Source: CAWGGS01 sp046704745 (lineage in GTDB: Bacteria; Desulfobacterota; Desulfobulbia; Desulfobulbales; Desulfocapsaceae). Taken from it: a stretch of DNA of 64,000 bases. The position numbers and the translations under genes are program-made. The first letter of the stretch is position 1. Every line of letters starts with the position of its first letter. The DNA lies in the NCBI GenBank assembly GCA_046704745.1, contig JBJKRL010000147.1:22932-86931 (forward strand), in the 5' to 3' direction. The notes beneath the pieces are model-generated. The model saw only the letters and a program-made list of their open reading frames with translations, searched no databases and was not told the origin of the DNA. This document shows, one piece after another, positions 54,999 through 63,866 of the stretch.

Positions 54999-55970
54999 AT
55001 GGATAATACAAGAAACAATGGTTCCATCCCCCCCCCAAGGCACAGGGGAACCACCGCTGTTATAAAGGAACTGGTAAAGGATCTGGAAAAGGACATTGCC
55101 ACCCATCCGTCCAATGAACAGATCCGCAAGATCGCCAGCATATTAAAAAGGGAGCATAAAGAACAGATCCTCAAGGCCTGTCTTCTCGATTATTACAACT
55201 CGGAGGAGTTAAAGCCGTATCAGGCAGAACTGATTAAGATGCAGTACCATCTGGAACGCACCGGTAAAAAGATGATCATTCTCTTTGATGGCCGCGACGC
55301 TTCTGGAAAAGGAGGGACCATCCGGCGGGTCACCCGTTATATGAACAGCAAGCGCTACCGGGTTACCGCATTGGGAAAGCCCAATGAATATCAAAAGACA
55401 GAGCTGCACATGAAACGTTATATTGAGCAGTTTCCCCACGCCGGCGAGATCGTTCTTTTCGACCGCAGCTGGTACAATCGGGCTCTGGTCGAACCGGTCA
55501 TGGGCTTTTGTACCAAAGCCCAGTACAACAGGTTTTTAAAAAAAGTGACGGCCTATGAAGAAAATTTCATCCTTGACGCCGGCAAGACCATCCTATTGAA
55601 ACTTTATTTTTCGGTAAGCAAAGAAGAACAGGCCCGTAGATTCGAACGAAGGAAAAACGATCCGCTGCGCCAGTGGAAATTAAGCGAGGTGGATCTCCAG
55701 GCCCAGGATCTCTGGGACGAGTTTACCGAAAAGAAAAAGACCCTTTTGGAAAAAACGCATACGGAACACTCAAAATGGTGGGTCATACGGTCGGACAATA
55801 AGCATCTTGCCCGGAGGGAAACCATGAAGTTAATCCTGAATTCCGTCAGATATAAAGGAAGAAGCAAAAAGATAGATTTTACCATAGATCCCAATATCGT
55901 AATTCCTGGGAACGTGGAACTTAAGAATATGAAAAGAGAACAGAGGAGGTTTGGGACCCCACTACGATGA
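54999..55970 (+). CDS. ppk2: Polyphosphate kinase 2
   Basis: PPK2 phosphorylates nucleotides using polyphosphate. Walker A is FDGRDASGKGGTIRR, Walker B FDRSWYNRALVEP, and the lid region LRQWKLSEVDLQAQDLWDEF is conserved. The 323-aa length and single domain fit class I, which favours ADP or GDP; class was not tested. It stands near the CHAD/ParA/SixA operon. A direct repeat upstream may be regulatory. Confidence 0.93.
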   Translation: MDNTRNNGSIPPPRHRGTTAVIKELVKDLEKDIATHPSNEQIRKIASILKREHKEQILKACLLDYYNSEELKPYQAELIKMQYHLERTGKKMIILFDGRDASGKGGTIRRVTRYMNSKRYRVTALGKPNEYQKTELHMKRYIEQFPHAGEIVLFDRSWYNRALVEPVMGFCTKAQYNRFLKKVTAYEENFILDAGKTILLKLYFSVSKEEQARRFERRKNDPLRQWKLSEVDLQAQDLWDEFTEKKKTLLEKTHTEHSKWWVIRSDNKHLARRETMKLILNSVRYKGRSKKIDFTIDPNIVIPGNVELKNMKREQRRFGTPLR

Positions 55971-55976
55971 CGACAC

Positions 55977-56756
55977 TCAACCCATGCGAACGGCCAGCAT
56001 GGACACCGAGCCGCCGTCGACTCCTTCCACAGGAAAACTGATGGTGTCGTCCCGGTTGCGAAGACCCAAAATATAGAGAAGCGGAAGATAATGGTCGGGG
56101 GTCGGGACTGAGAGATGCGCATCACTTCCCAGACTCTTATAATCGGTAAGCGCTGCGTCATCACCTTGAATCAGCCGCTTCCTGGCTTGTTCCTCAAATC
56201 GGCGAGCCCAGTCATATGCCTGTTTTCGGTGATTCCCCCAGGCATAAGCGGTGAGATTATGGACGATATTTCCGCTACCGATAATCAGGACACCCTCTTC
56301 CCTGAGGACCCTGAGCTTTCTCCCCAATTGGTAATGAAAGGAAGGTGATTGTCTCTCATCGATGCCCAACTGGATAACAGGAATGTCGGCCTTGGGAAAG
56401 ACATGACAGAGAACCGCCCATGTTCCGTGGTCCAAGCCCCATCTGTCGTCAAGCGTCACCGTGGTGGGGGATAACAGTTCCTGAACCCGCCGTGCCAGTT
56501 CGGGATCGCCGGATGCCGGGTATTGCATTTGATAGAGCTCGCCCGGAAAACCACCGAAATCATGGATGGTGGGAGGATTCAGATTCGAGGTTACAGCAAC
56601 AAAAGGGACATACCAATGGGCGGATACGGCAACTATGGCTTTTGGACGAGGAATGGATCTGCCGATGGTTGCCCATCCCTGGGTATACCGGTTATTCGAC
56701 AACGCATTCAATGGGTTGCCATGTCCCAGAAAGAATACAGGCATCAGAGTTGTCAT
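55977..56756 (-). CDS. ygiD: LigB-type extradiol dioxygenase (YgiD, 4,5-DOPA dioxygenase family)
   Basis: The protein has the LigB-fold His motifs FLGHGNPLNAL, VSAHWYVP, GLDHGTWAVLCHVFPKA and GNIVHNL, which bind one metal ion. At 259 aa it matches YgiD, which opens catecholic rings such as DOPA; the physiological substrate is unknown. It converges on ppk2 with 6 bases between. Presence of an oxygen-dependent enzyme is notable if the organism is anaerobic. Confidence 0.9.
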   Translation of the reverse strand: MTTLMPVFFLGHGNPLNALSNNRYTQGWATIGRSIPRPKAIVAVSAHWYVPFVAVTSNLNPPTIHDFGGFPGELYQMQYPASGDPELARRVQELLSPTTVTLDDRWGLDHGTWAVLCHVFPKADIPVIQLGIDERQSPSFHYQLGRKLRVLREEGVLIIGSGNIVHNLTAYAWGNHRKQAYDWARRFEEQARKRLIQGDDAALTDYKSLGSDAHLSVPTPDHYLPLLYILGLRNRDDTISFPVEGVDGGSVSMLAVRMG

Positions 56757-56871
56757 TGAATTCCCTCCTCACTTAATGAAGCACAGGGAAAGCGGGGGCT
56801 CGACCGACAATCATGAAATGCAAAGGAACGCTGTCTGCAAGCGACGGCAAACGGTTCTGTTCTCTATTCAA

Positions 56872-59421
56872 TTACTGGGTGGCCCCGCAGCATTTCTTGT
56901 ATTTTTTTCCCGAACCGCAGGGGCAGGGAGCATTCCTGCCGATCTTGTCTCCTTCCCGGCGAATGGGCTGTTGGGCTGTCTGTTCGGCTCCGGCTGCTCC
57001 CATATTCATCTGCATTTCCTGTTCCTGACGTCTCCGTCGCTCCGCCTCCAGGCGTTCCATATCTTCTTCACTCATAAGTCGAACGGACAATATGTTCGAG
57101 ACGGTCTGTTTCTTAACGGTTTCGATCATAGCCATAAACAGGTCATACCCTTCTTTCTTATACTCATCCAACGGATTCTTCTGACCGTATCCGCGCAGCC
57201 CGATCCCCTCCTTCAGATGGTCCATGGACAGGAGATGGTCTTTCCAATGGTTGTCGACCATCTGGAGCAGAATAACTTTCTCCACATTGCGCTGGACATC
57301 AACGCCGTGCCTCTCCTCCTGGGCTTTGCGCGCATTATCGACCAAGGCCTCAATCTTTTCCCTGAAGGAAGCAGGATCCAATTCCTTTCTCTCTTCTTTG
57401 CTCCAGTTCGGCTGAATATGGAAATACTCCACCATCCTCTCGTTGAAGCCCTCCCATGACCAATCCTCCGAGGCCAGGCGCTCGTCGGAGAATTCCTTAA
57501 CCACGGCATCTACAAGTTCTTCAATCATATCCTGCAGAATGTTGACGACCTCATCCCCCTTCAGGACCTCGCGCCGCTGGCGATATATGACATCACGCTG
57601 CATATTCATGACATCGTCGTATTCGAGCAGATGCTTCCTGATGTCGAAGTTATGGCCCTCCACCTTTCTCTGGGCATTCTCTATCGCCTTGGAAATCCAG
57701 TTATGTTCAATGGGGTCATCTTCTTCCATCCCCAGCTTGCCCATGAAACCCGATATGCGTTCGGAGCCGAAAATTCTAAGCAGATCATCTTCAAGGGAAA
57801 GATAGAAACGCGACGAACCCGGATCGCCCTGACGTCCCGAGCGCCCGCGTAGCTGGTTGTCGATACGGCGGGACTCATGTCTTGATGTACCGAGAATATG
57901 GAGTCCGCCGACCTCTTTTACCCCGGGTCCAAGCTTGATGTCGGTACCGCGGCCGGCCATGTTGGTGGCAATGGTAACCCGGCCGAACTGTCCGGCCATG
58001 GCGACTATCTCCGCCTCCCGTTCATGCTGCTTGGCGTTTAAGACCTCATGCTCCACCTTTTCCTTTTTCAGCATTCTGGATATCTTTTCCGACACATCGA
58101 TGGAGATTGTTCCGACGAGCACAGGCCTTCCTTTCTCATGCAGTTCTTTAATCTCACGTACCACTGCCCGGTATTTGGCTGCCTCGTTTTTGTAGATGAC
58201 ATCGGCATAGTCGATGCGGATCATCGGCATGTGGGTGGGCATGACCACTACGTCCAGATTGTAAATTTTTTTGAACTCCGGTCCTTCAGTATCGGCCGTA
58301 CCGGTCATCCCGGACAGCTTGTCGTACATGCGGAAATAGTTCTGGAAGGTGATCGAGGCAAAGGTTTGATTCTCCCGCTCGATTTTGACATGTTCCTTGG
58401 CCTCCAGGGCCTGGTGCAGACCGTCGCTGTAGCGTCTTCCCTCCATGGTACGGCCGGTGAACTCATCGACGATAATGACCTCATTGTCTTTTACGATATA
58501 GTCCACATCCTTTTTGAACAGAACATGGGCCTTTAATGCCTGATTCAGGTGATGGAGTTGCTCGATTACCGTCGGATCATAGAGATTGGGCACCCCCATG
58601 AGCTCCTCAGCCATGGCAACTCCCTCTTCTGTGAGTGATACCTGCCGGGCCTTTTCGTCAACCGTATAGTGTTCCTCAGCTTTGAACTTGTGCATGATCC
58701 GGTCGACCTTCTTGTACATATCGGTGGAGATCTCCGCAGGGCCGGAGATGATAAGCGGAGTTCTGGCCTCGTCGATCAGAATCGAGTCGACCTCGTCAAC
58801 GATGGCGAAATGAAACTCGCGCTGACAGAACTCGCTGAATTCAAACTTCATATTATCGCGCAGATAATCGAAACCAAATTCATTGTTGGTCCCATAGGTG
58901 ACATCGGCGGCATACGCTTCGCGCCGCTCATCATCGTCCAGGCCGTGGACGATTTTGCCGACCGACATCCCAAGAGATCGATACACCTGCCCCATCCATT
59001 CTGAGTCACGGCTGGCCAGATAGTCGTTGACAGTGACCACGTGCACGCCTTTGCCGGTCAGTCCGTTCAGGTAGACTGGCAGAGTCGAAGTCAGGGTCTT
59101 TCCTTCACCAGTCTTCATCTCAGCGATCCTTCCCTGGTGCAGTACCACCCCGCCGATAAGCTGAACGTCAAAGTGTCTCTCACCGAGTATTCTCCTTGCC
59201 GCCTCTCTCACAACGGCAAACGATTCGGGAAGAAGTGCATCCAGTTCCTCACCCTTGGCAAGACGTTCACGGAATTCGACTGTTTTGGCAGCCAAGGCCG
59301 CGTCGTCTAAGACCTTGATAGAGTCTTCCAGTTCGTTGATCCGGTTGACAAGGGGCTGAATCTGTTTCAGGACCCTTTCGTTTTTGCTGCCGAATACTTT
59401 CGTCAATACTTTCTGAATCAT
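56872..59421 (-). CDS. secA: Preprotein translocase ATPase SecA
   Basis: SecA drives export through SecYEG. Walker A (AEMKTGEGKTLTSTLP), the DEAD-like VDEVDSILIDEARTPLIISG, NMAGRGTDIKLG and QLRGRSGRQGDPGSS are seen in order. The C-terminal zinc-binding tail CPCGSGKKYKKCCG contacts SecB or ribosomes. It is 849 aa, full length, and ends with the tail. It stands alone. Confidence 0.97.
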   Translation of the reverse strand: MIQKVLTKVFGSKNERVLKQIQPLVNRINELEDSIKVLDDAALAAKTVEFRERLAKGEELDALLPESFAVVREAARRILGERHFDVQLIGGVVLHQGRIAEMKTGEGKTLTSTLPVYLNGLTGKGVHVVTVNDYLASRDSEWMGQVYRSLGMSVGKIVHGLDDDERREAYAADVTYGTNNEFGFDYLRDNMKFEFSEFCQREFHFAIVDEVDSILIDEARTPLIISGPAEISTDMYKKVDRIMHKFKAEEHYTVDEKARQVSLTEEGVAMAEELMGVPNLYDPTVIEQLHHLNQALKAHVLFKKDVDYIVKDNEVIIVDEFTGRTMEGRRYSDGLHQALEAKEHVKIERENQTFASITFQNYFRMYDKLSGMTGTADTEGPEFKKIYNLDVVVMPTHMPMIRIDYADVIYKNEAAKYRAVVREIKELHEKGRPVLVGTISIDVSEKISRMLKKEKVEHEVLNAKQHEREAEIVAMAGQFGRVTIATNMAGRGTDIKLGPGVKEVGGLHILGTSRHESRRIDNQLRGRSGRQGDPGSSRFYLSLEDDLLRIFGSERISGFMGKLGMEEDDPIEHNWISKAIENAQRKVEGHNFDIRKHLLEYDDVMNMQRDVIYRQRREVLKGDEVVNILQDMIEELVDAVVKEFSDERLASEDWSWEGFNERMVEYFHIQPNWSKEERKELDPASFREKIEALVDNARKAQEERHGVDVQRNVEKVILLQMVDNHWKDHLLSMDHLKEGIGLRGYGQKNPLDEYKKEGYDLFMAMIETVKKQTVSNILSVRLMSEEDMERLEAERRRRQEQEMQMNMGAAGAEQTAQQPIRREGDKIGRNAPCPCGSGKKYKKCCGATQ

Positions 59422-59613
59422 ATCTCTCTATTGCTGTCAGTTATGAGGATTTATTCCCGAACACGGAAACCGGCATCTTTTCGTAGCAGAGTATCGATCG
59501 ATGTCCCGGTATTTTTGATTGCGGTTTTGCAGGCGGAAGGTAAGCACTAATCGAAAATATTCAATAAAAAATAGGCTTAATAGATCGGGCCTGCGTCATT
59601 TTGTAATTTTAAG

Positions 59614-59778
59614 TGAGCCTTTTAGAATGAGATTTTTCGTACAAGATCAAGGTATGTGAAAAATTTTACCGCAGGCATAGAGGTAATATTCCTAGGATAA
59701 AATTTTGAACATTACGCAGAGTTTTGGCCGGTAAACGAGCCGGCGAGCCTCCGAGAAGGCCATTTTGTTAAAGGCTCA
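59614..59778. repeat. Intergenic hairpin-ended repeat, copy C (diverged)
   Basis: This 165-bp element has the same layout as copy A: TGAGCCTTTTA at the left (59614-59624), TTAAAGGCTCA at the right (59768-59778), and the core taccgcaggcata then taatattcctaggataaaatt. The termini differ in sequence from A but still pair, so they have changed together. Its right end supplies the TGA stop of the acetyltransferase gene. Confidence 0.6.
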
Positions 59779-60243
59779 AGCGGGTCTTGACGGTAACGTG
59801 ATAACCAAGGCTTCCTCATCACAATCGGGAAACATCGTACAGTGGATGCAATCGCTCCAGATCTTATGGGGGAGATCCTTTTTATCGATGTCGACAAAGC
59901 CCATGCTGCGGAAAAACCCGGCCTGATAAGTGAGAGTAAAGACCCGCTCAAGACCGAAACTTTCAGCCTCCTGCAGACAATGCTCAACCAACTGTCTTCC
60001 GATCCCCTGCCTCTGCGCGTTCTCTCTTACTGCCAGGGACCGTATTTCAGCCAGGTCCTCCCACATGATATGAAGGGCGCAGATACCCACGATGCTGCCG
60101 TTTTGATCTTCATAAACGATAAAATCTCGCAGTTGATCATACAGTGAACTGATCGAACGGGCAAGAAGCAACCCCTGCTGGGCGAAGTGTTTCAAGAACA
60201 GATGTATTTCTTTTACATCTTTAATTGTTGCATTCCGTATCAT
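59776..60243 (-). CDS. argA: GNAT N-acetyltransferase, short ArgA type
   Basis: The 155-aa single-domain GNAT protein begins MIRNATIKDVKEI; GAGG precedes the ATG at 60243. The acetyl-CoA loop is LAVRENAQRQGIGRQLVEHC. The C-terminal part (FFRSMGFVDIDKKDLPHKIWSDCIHC) matches short, kinase-less N-acetylglutamate synthases of Desulfobacterota. It would start arginine synthesis, with argJ recycling the acetyl group. It follows argS and a small membrane protein. Its TGA lies in the end of repeat C. Confidence 0.82.
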   Translation of the reverse strand: MIRNATIKDVKEIHLFLKHFAQQGLLLARSISSLYDQLRDFIVYEDQNGSIVGICALHIMWEDLAEIRSLAVRENAQRQGIGRQLVEHCLQEAESFGLERVFTLTYQAGFFRSMGFVDIDKKDLPHKIWSDCIHCTMFPDCDEEALVITLPSRPA

Positions 60244-60272
60244 GAGATACCTCAAAAAAACCACACATTTTA

Positions 60273-60518
60273 TTAACGGCCGATATTTGTTTTCTCATCG
60301 AATCGGGCAATATTTTTTTTGATATGCGCCATTGACATCTCTATGGCCACTCTCTCCTTGGAGGTGGGCACCAAAAGAGTCTGACCGGTCCAAACCCCAA
60401 GCAGAAATATCCATAGCAGTACACAGACAAAGATCATCCCAATACCGGCAACAGCGCTTGCCGTCAGTTCGAACTTATAGGTTTTCCCCTTTTTTTTTGG
60501 CGTCCTCTTCGCTTCCAT
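60273..60518 (-). CDS. Small single-span membrane protein
   Basis: The 81-aa protein has a basic cytoplasmic start (MEAKRTPKKKGKTYKFEL), one membrane helix (about residues 22-45, GIGMIFVCVLLWIFLLGVW) and a charged tail. The helix and WTGQTLL-type sequence resemble the N-terminus of the SPOR-domain proteins often found next to argS, but no SPOR domain follows. It may be a shortened version. It lies 11 bases after argS and 29 before the acetyltransferase. Confidence 0.65.
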   Translation of the reverse strand: MEAKRTPKKKGKTYKFELTASAVAGIGMIFVCVLLWIFLLGVWTGQTLLVPTSKERVAIEMSMAHIKKNIARFDEKTNIGR

Positions 60519-60529
60519 CTTACCGGATT

Positions 60530-62188
60530 TTACATCTTTTCCGGGGCACTCAAGCCCACGAACTGGAGGCCGTTTCGAAAAACAACCCTCAGGGCATCCA
60601 CCAGATACAGCCGTGCCTGTGTCAACCCGTCATCATCGGTCAAAACTTTATGTTTGTTATAGTAACTATGGAACATCCCAGCAAGTTCCATCAGATAAAA
60701 AATCACCTTGTGGGGAGCGAGTTCCAGGGCCGAATTTTCGATCATTCCTGGAAAAGCGGCAATGTGCTTCAACAGTTTCAGTTCCTCAGGCTCGACCAGA
60801 AGGGCATGATCAACCTCGGCAAAGGACAACCGTTGTACCCCTTTTTCCTCACCCTGGCCAAGGATGGAGCAGAGTCTGGCATATCCGTACTGGACGTAGT
60901 AGACCGGATTCTCCTGGCTCTCTTTGGTGGCAAGCCCCAGGTCGAATTCCAGCTGGCTGTCCGCCTTACGCATCATGAAAAAAAAGCGGGCCACATCCAC
61001 CCCCACAAGGTCGATGAGTTCGTCGACGGTGACAAACGTCGCCTTTCTCGTCGACATCTTGACCTGCTTGCCGTCACGGGTCAGTGTCACAAACTGGTGC
61101 AGAATCACCGTCACCTTGGACGGATCGTAGCCGAGTGCCTGCACACCGGCCAATACATCCGGCACAGTTGCTATATGATCGGAGCCGAAAATATCCACAA
61201 GCCAGTCGAAATTCCTGCGGAACTTTTCTAGATGGTAGGCAATATCGGGCAATCTGTAGGTCGGTTCGCCGGAACTCTTGATGATCACCCGGTCTTTTTC
61301 CTGCCCGAATTCGGTGGTTTTAAACCAAAGTGCACCATCCTGCTCGTACACGAGGCCCTTCTCCCGCAACTCGGCCACCACCGATTCGATATGGCCGTTC
61401 TCATAGAGAGATTGCTCGTTATAATAATTATCAAAGGCAATCCCCATACGGGAGAGGGTGGCTGAGATGTCTGCGAAAATCATCTGCTCTGCCTTGTCCT
61501 TAAACGGTGTAACATCCTCATGGCCTTTCAATGAATCGCCCACCTCGTTATAAAGAGCCTGGGCAATCTCTTTAATGTACTCACCTTGATAGCCATCCTC
61601 AGGGAAGGGATGTTCGACGCCGAGCAGTTCCAGATACCTGGCACGAGTTGATTCTCCCAATACCCGCATCTGTCTACCGGCGTTATTGTAATAATACTCG
61701 CGAAAGACCTGATGACCAACAGTCTCAAGCAGTCTCGCAATGGCATCCCCTAAAATAGCCTGGCGACCGTGGCCGATGCTGAGCGGTCCCGTAGGGTTGG
61801 CGCTGACGAATTCGACCATGACCCGCCGGCCACCGCCTATATTCGAACGCCCGAAATCATTACCCTTGGCCAAGACTATCGGAATCACTCCCTGCCAAAC
61901 GGAAGGCCGGATATGGATATTGACAAAGCCCGGTCCCGCAACTTCAAGATGGTCGACAAAATGGGTCTCTTTCTCCAACAGTTGCACCAGCACGGTTGCG
62001 ATATCGCGCGGCTTTCGTTTTTCGATGCCCGCGAGCACCAACGCCATATTGGTGGAAAAATCGCCCTGTCCTTCATGTTTGGGCACCTCAACCGTATATC
62101 TGCCGGCACCCTGATCGGACCAGAAGCCGTTTTCAACACCCTGCCGAAAGCAGGCATCAAGAATTGATTTCAACTGTGAACGGATCAT
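60530..62188 (-). CDS. argS: Arginyl-tRNA synthetase
   Basis: The class I synthetase has the HIGH-type motif SANPTGPLSIGHGRQAILGD and a KMSK-like KQVKMSTRKATFVTVDELID. The N-terminal Add-1 domain and the C-terminal anticodon-binding helices are both present. It is 552 aa, full length. Its ATG overlaps the alr stop by four bases (ATGA). Confidence 0.95.
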   Translation of the reverse strand: MIRSQLKSILDACFRQGVENGFWSDQGAGRYTVEVPKHEGQGDFSTNMALVLAGIEKRKPRDIATVLVQLLEKETHFVDHLEVAGPGFVNIHIRPSVWQGVIPIVLAKGNDFGRSNIGGGRRVMVEFVSANPTGPLSIGHGRQAILGDAIARLLETVGHQVFREYYYNNAGRQMRVLGESTRARYLELLGVEHPFPEDGYQGEYIKEIAQALYNEVGDSLKGHEDVTPFKDKAEQMIFADISATLSRMGIAFDNYYNEQSLYENGHIESVVAELREKGLVYEQDGALWFKTTEFGQEKDRVIIKSSGEPTYRLPDIAYHLEKFRRNFDWLVDIFGSDHIATVPDVLAGVQALGYDPSKVTVILHQFVTLTRDGKQVKMSTRKATFVTVDELIDLVGVDVARFFFMMRKADSQLEFDLGLATKESQENPVYYVQYGYARLCSILGQGEEKGVQRLSFAEVDHALLVEPEELKLLKHIAAFPGMIENSALELAPHKVIFYLMELAGMFHSYYNKHKVLTDDDGLTQARLYLVDALRVVFRNGLQFVGLSAPEKM

Positions 62189-63321
62189 ATTTCTTCGTCT
62201 TTATACATTCTTTCATTGTTATTACCGATCAGACACAGCACTTCGTAGCTGATGGTACCAGCCCACCCGGCTATCTCATCGGCGGAAATGGTGTCATCTC
62301 CCTGGGTTCCCAGCAATACCACCTCGTCGCCCGGCCGGACGCCTTCGATTTCGCTTATATCCGCCATGCAGATATTCATACAGATCCTGCCCCGAATGGG
62401 GGCTCGTCGTCCGCCAATCAGGACCTCGGCACGATTGGAAAGGCTGCGCATATACCCATCCTCATATCCAACCGGGATAACAGCCAGACGCATCCTCTGC
62501 GGGGTAATATAAGTATGGCCGTAACTTACTCCGGCGCCCTTGGCCACTGTCTTCACCTGAATCACTCGGGAGGCAAAGGTCATTGCCGGCACCAGCTTCT
62601 CTCCTGAAGCACGGTTCCTTCCCTTCGTACCATCCGGATAATACCCATAAAGAGAAATTCCCGGTCGTACCATTTCACAGCAGGTTTCGGGAAAGTTGAA
62701 GATGCCGCCGGAATTTGCTATATGCCGCACTCCTTTGAAACCTGCTACTTCTTGCTCACATGTCTTGGCAAAGATATCATAACACGTTTTGGTATTTGCT
62801 GATGTCACATCATCCGATTGGGGAAAATGGCTGAGAATCCCGGAAAGAAAAACCCCAGGCAATACGTCCAGATGCCCGAGAAATGCCTCAACATCACCGG
62901 GTAAAACTCCCAGCCTGCTCATCCCGGTGTCCACTTTCAGATGCACACCGACATCTTTCCCTGCTTTAGCTGCTGCCAGTGAAAGGCGATCGAGCGTCTC
63001 GACGGTAAAAACCACCGGGGTCAGATCATGCTCCACGATCAGTTCCACATTATTATCGGAAACACCCATCATTACGAAGATCTCGCCCTGGATTCCCGCC
63101 TTGCGCAGCTGCAGGGCCTCACCTATTTCAGCAACACCAAAAGTTCTGCAACCCACAAGCTCCAATGAGCGGGCTGTTTTTATCATGCCGTGACCGTAGG
63201 CATCGGCCTTTATCATGGCGAGGATCTTCGTCGAGTCGCCTGCCACCTGCCGGATAATCGAATAATTTTTTTGCAGGGCCCGAGGGTTAATGGTTACTCG
63301 GTTATAAGAATGGGCATTCAT
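62185..63321 (-). CDS. alr: Alanine racemase
   Basis: The PLP enzyme makes D-alanine for peptidoglycan. The PLP Lys lies in ILAMIKADAYGHGM, the catalytic Tyr in GVSYGHTYITPQ, and VGRVCMDM-like RGRICMNICMADIS is near the C-terminus. It is 378 aa. It is translationally coupled to argS. Confidence 0.95.
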   Translation of the reverse strand: MNAHSYNRVTINPRALQKNYSIIRQVAGDSTKILAMIKADAYGHGMIKTARSLELVGCRTFGVAEIGEALQLRKAGIQGEIFVMMGVSDNNVELIVEHDLTPVVFTVETLDRLSLAAAKAGKDVGVHLKVDTGMSRLGVLPGDVEAFLGHLDVLPGVFLSGILSHFPQSDDVTSANTKTCYDIFAKTCEQEVAGFKGVRHIANSGGIFNFPETCCEMVRPGISLYGYYPDGTKGRNRASGEKLVPAMTFASRVIQVKTVAKGAGVSYGHTYITPQRMRLAVIPVGYEDGYMRSLSNRAEVLIGGRRAPIRGRICMNICMADISEIEGVRPGDEVVLLGTQGDDTISADEIAGWAGTISYEVLCLIGNNNERMYKDEEI

Positions 63322-63358
63322 TTCGCAAGCCTCTTATCCATATCATTAGGAAAATTCA

Positions 63359-63787
63359 TCAACCATGAAACCAGCATCTCCAGGCATGTCTGCTGGAAAG
63401 GAAAAGAGCCCAACCGATCGTCATATATAAAAGACCGAGCCAGGAGGAAGGCAGGGAAGAATGACGCAAGATGATGCCGGCTGCCATCATAACCATTACC
63501 AATATCCAGGTCTTATACGAATAAACAGCACCAATGCAGGTTCCATCCGCCAGAGTCAAAATGCGATCCAGTCCTCTTTTTGCCGTCTTATCAAGAACCA
63601 GAACGGATTTAAGACTCCCCAGTACAAACGCCGGGGCAACCAGCCACAGACGATGCGAACCTACCAACCATAAAATCGCTCGCGTCATCAGGAGGATGCC
63701 GATGGCCGTCCACAGAATCGCCGCCAGAATAAGATGCACGTTTTGTGAAACTCCTGGCTTGAATCGAACGAGGGTCTTTTTGAACAT
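63359..63787 (-). CDS. Small integral membrane protein of unknown function
   Basis: The 142-aa protein starts at ATG 63787 (MFKKTLVRFKPG); an extension to 63817 runs into the ferredoxin terminator. It has about four hydrophobic segments (around residues 18-38, 46-62, 85-105 and 112-130). No family is recognised. It lies between the ferredoxin and alr genes on the same strand. Confidence 0.6.
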   Translation of the reverse strand: MFKKTLVRFKPGVSQNVHLILAAILWTAIGILLMTRAILWLVGSHRLWLVAPAFVLGSLKSVLVLDKTAKRGLDRILTLADGTCIGAVYSYKTWILVMVMMAAGIILRHSSLPSSWLGLLYMTIGWALFLSSRHAWRCWFHG

Positions 63788-63807
63788 GCTCAACACTTGG
63801 AAACAAA

Positions 63808-63843
63808 ATAAGCCCATCCCCCATTTTCGGGAGATGGGCTTAT
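63808..63843 (-). terminator. Intrinsic terminator after ferredoxin
   Basis: ATAAGCCCATCNCCC-type arms (63808-63822 with 63829-63843, one mismatch, 6-base loop) form a 15-bp stem. On the minus strand it is followed by TTTTGTTT. It lies 23 bases after the ferredoxin stop. Confidence 0.88.
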
Positions 63844-63866
63844 CATTAAGCCTGATACCGCAGGAG

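Noticed and set aside
56566..57459. Plus-strand open frame of 297 codons
   Set aside because: It runs antisense to ygiD and the secA C-terminus, both of which have full family motifs; its product has no recognisable domain.
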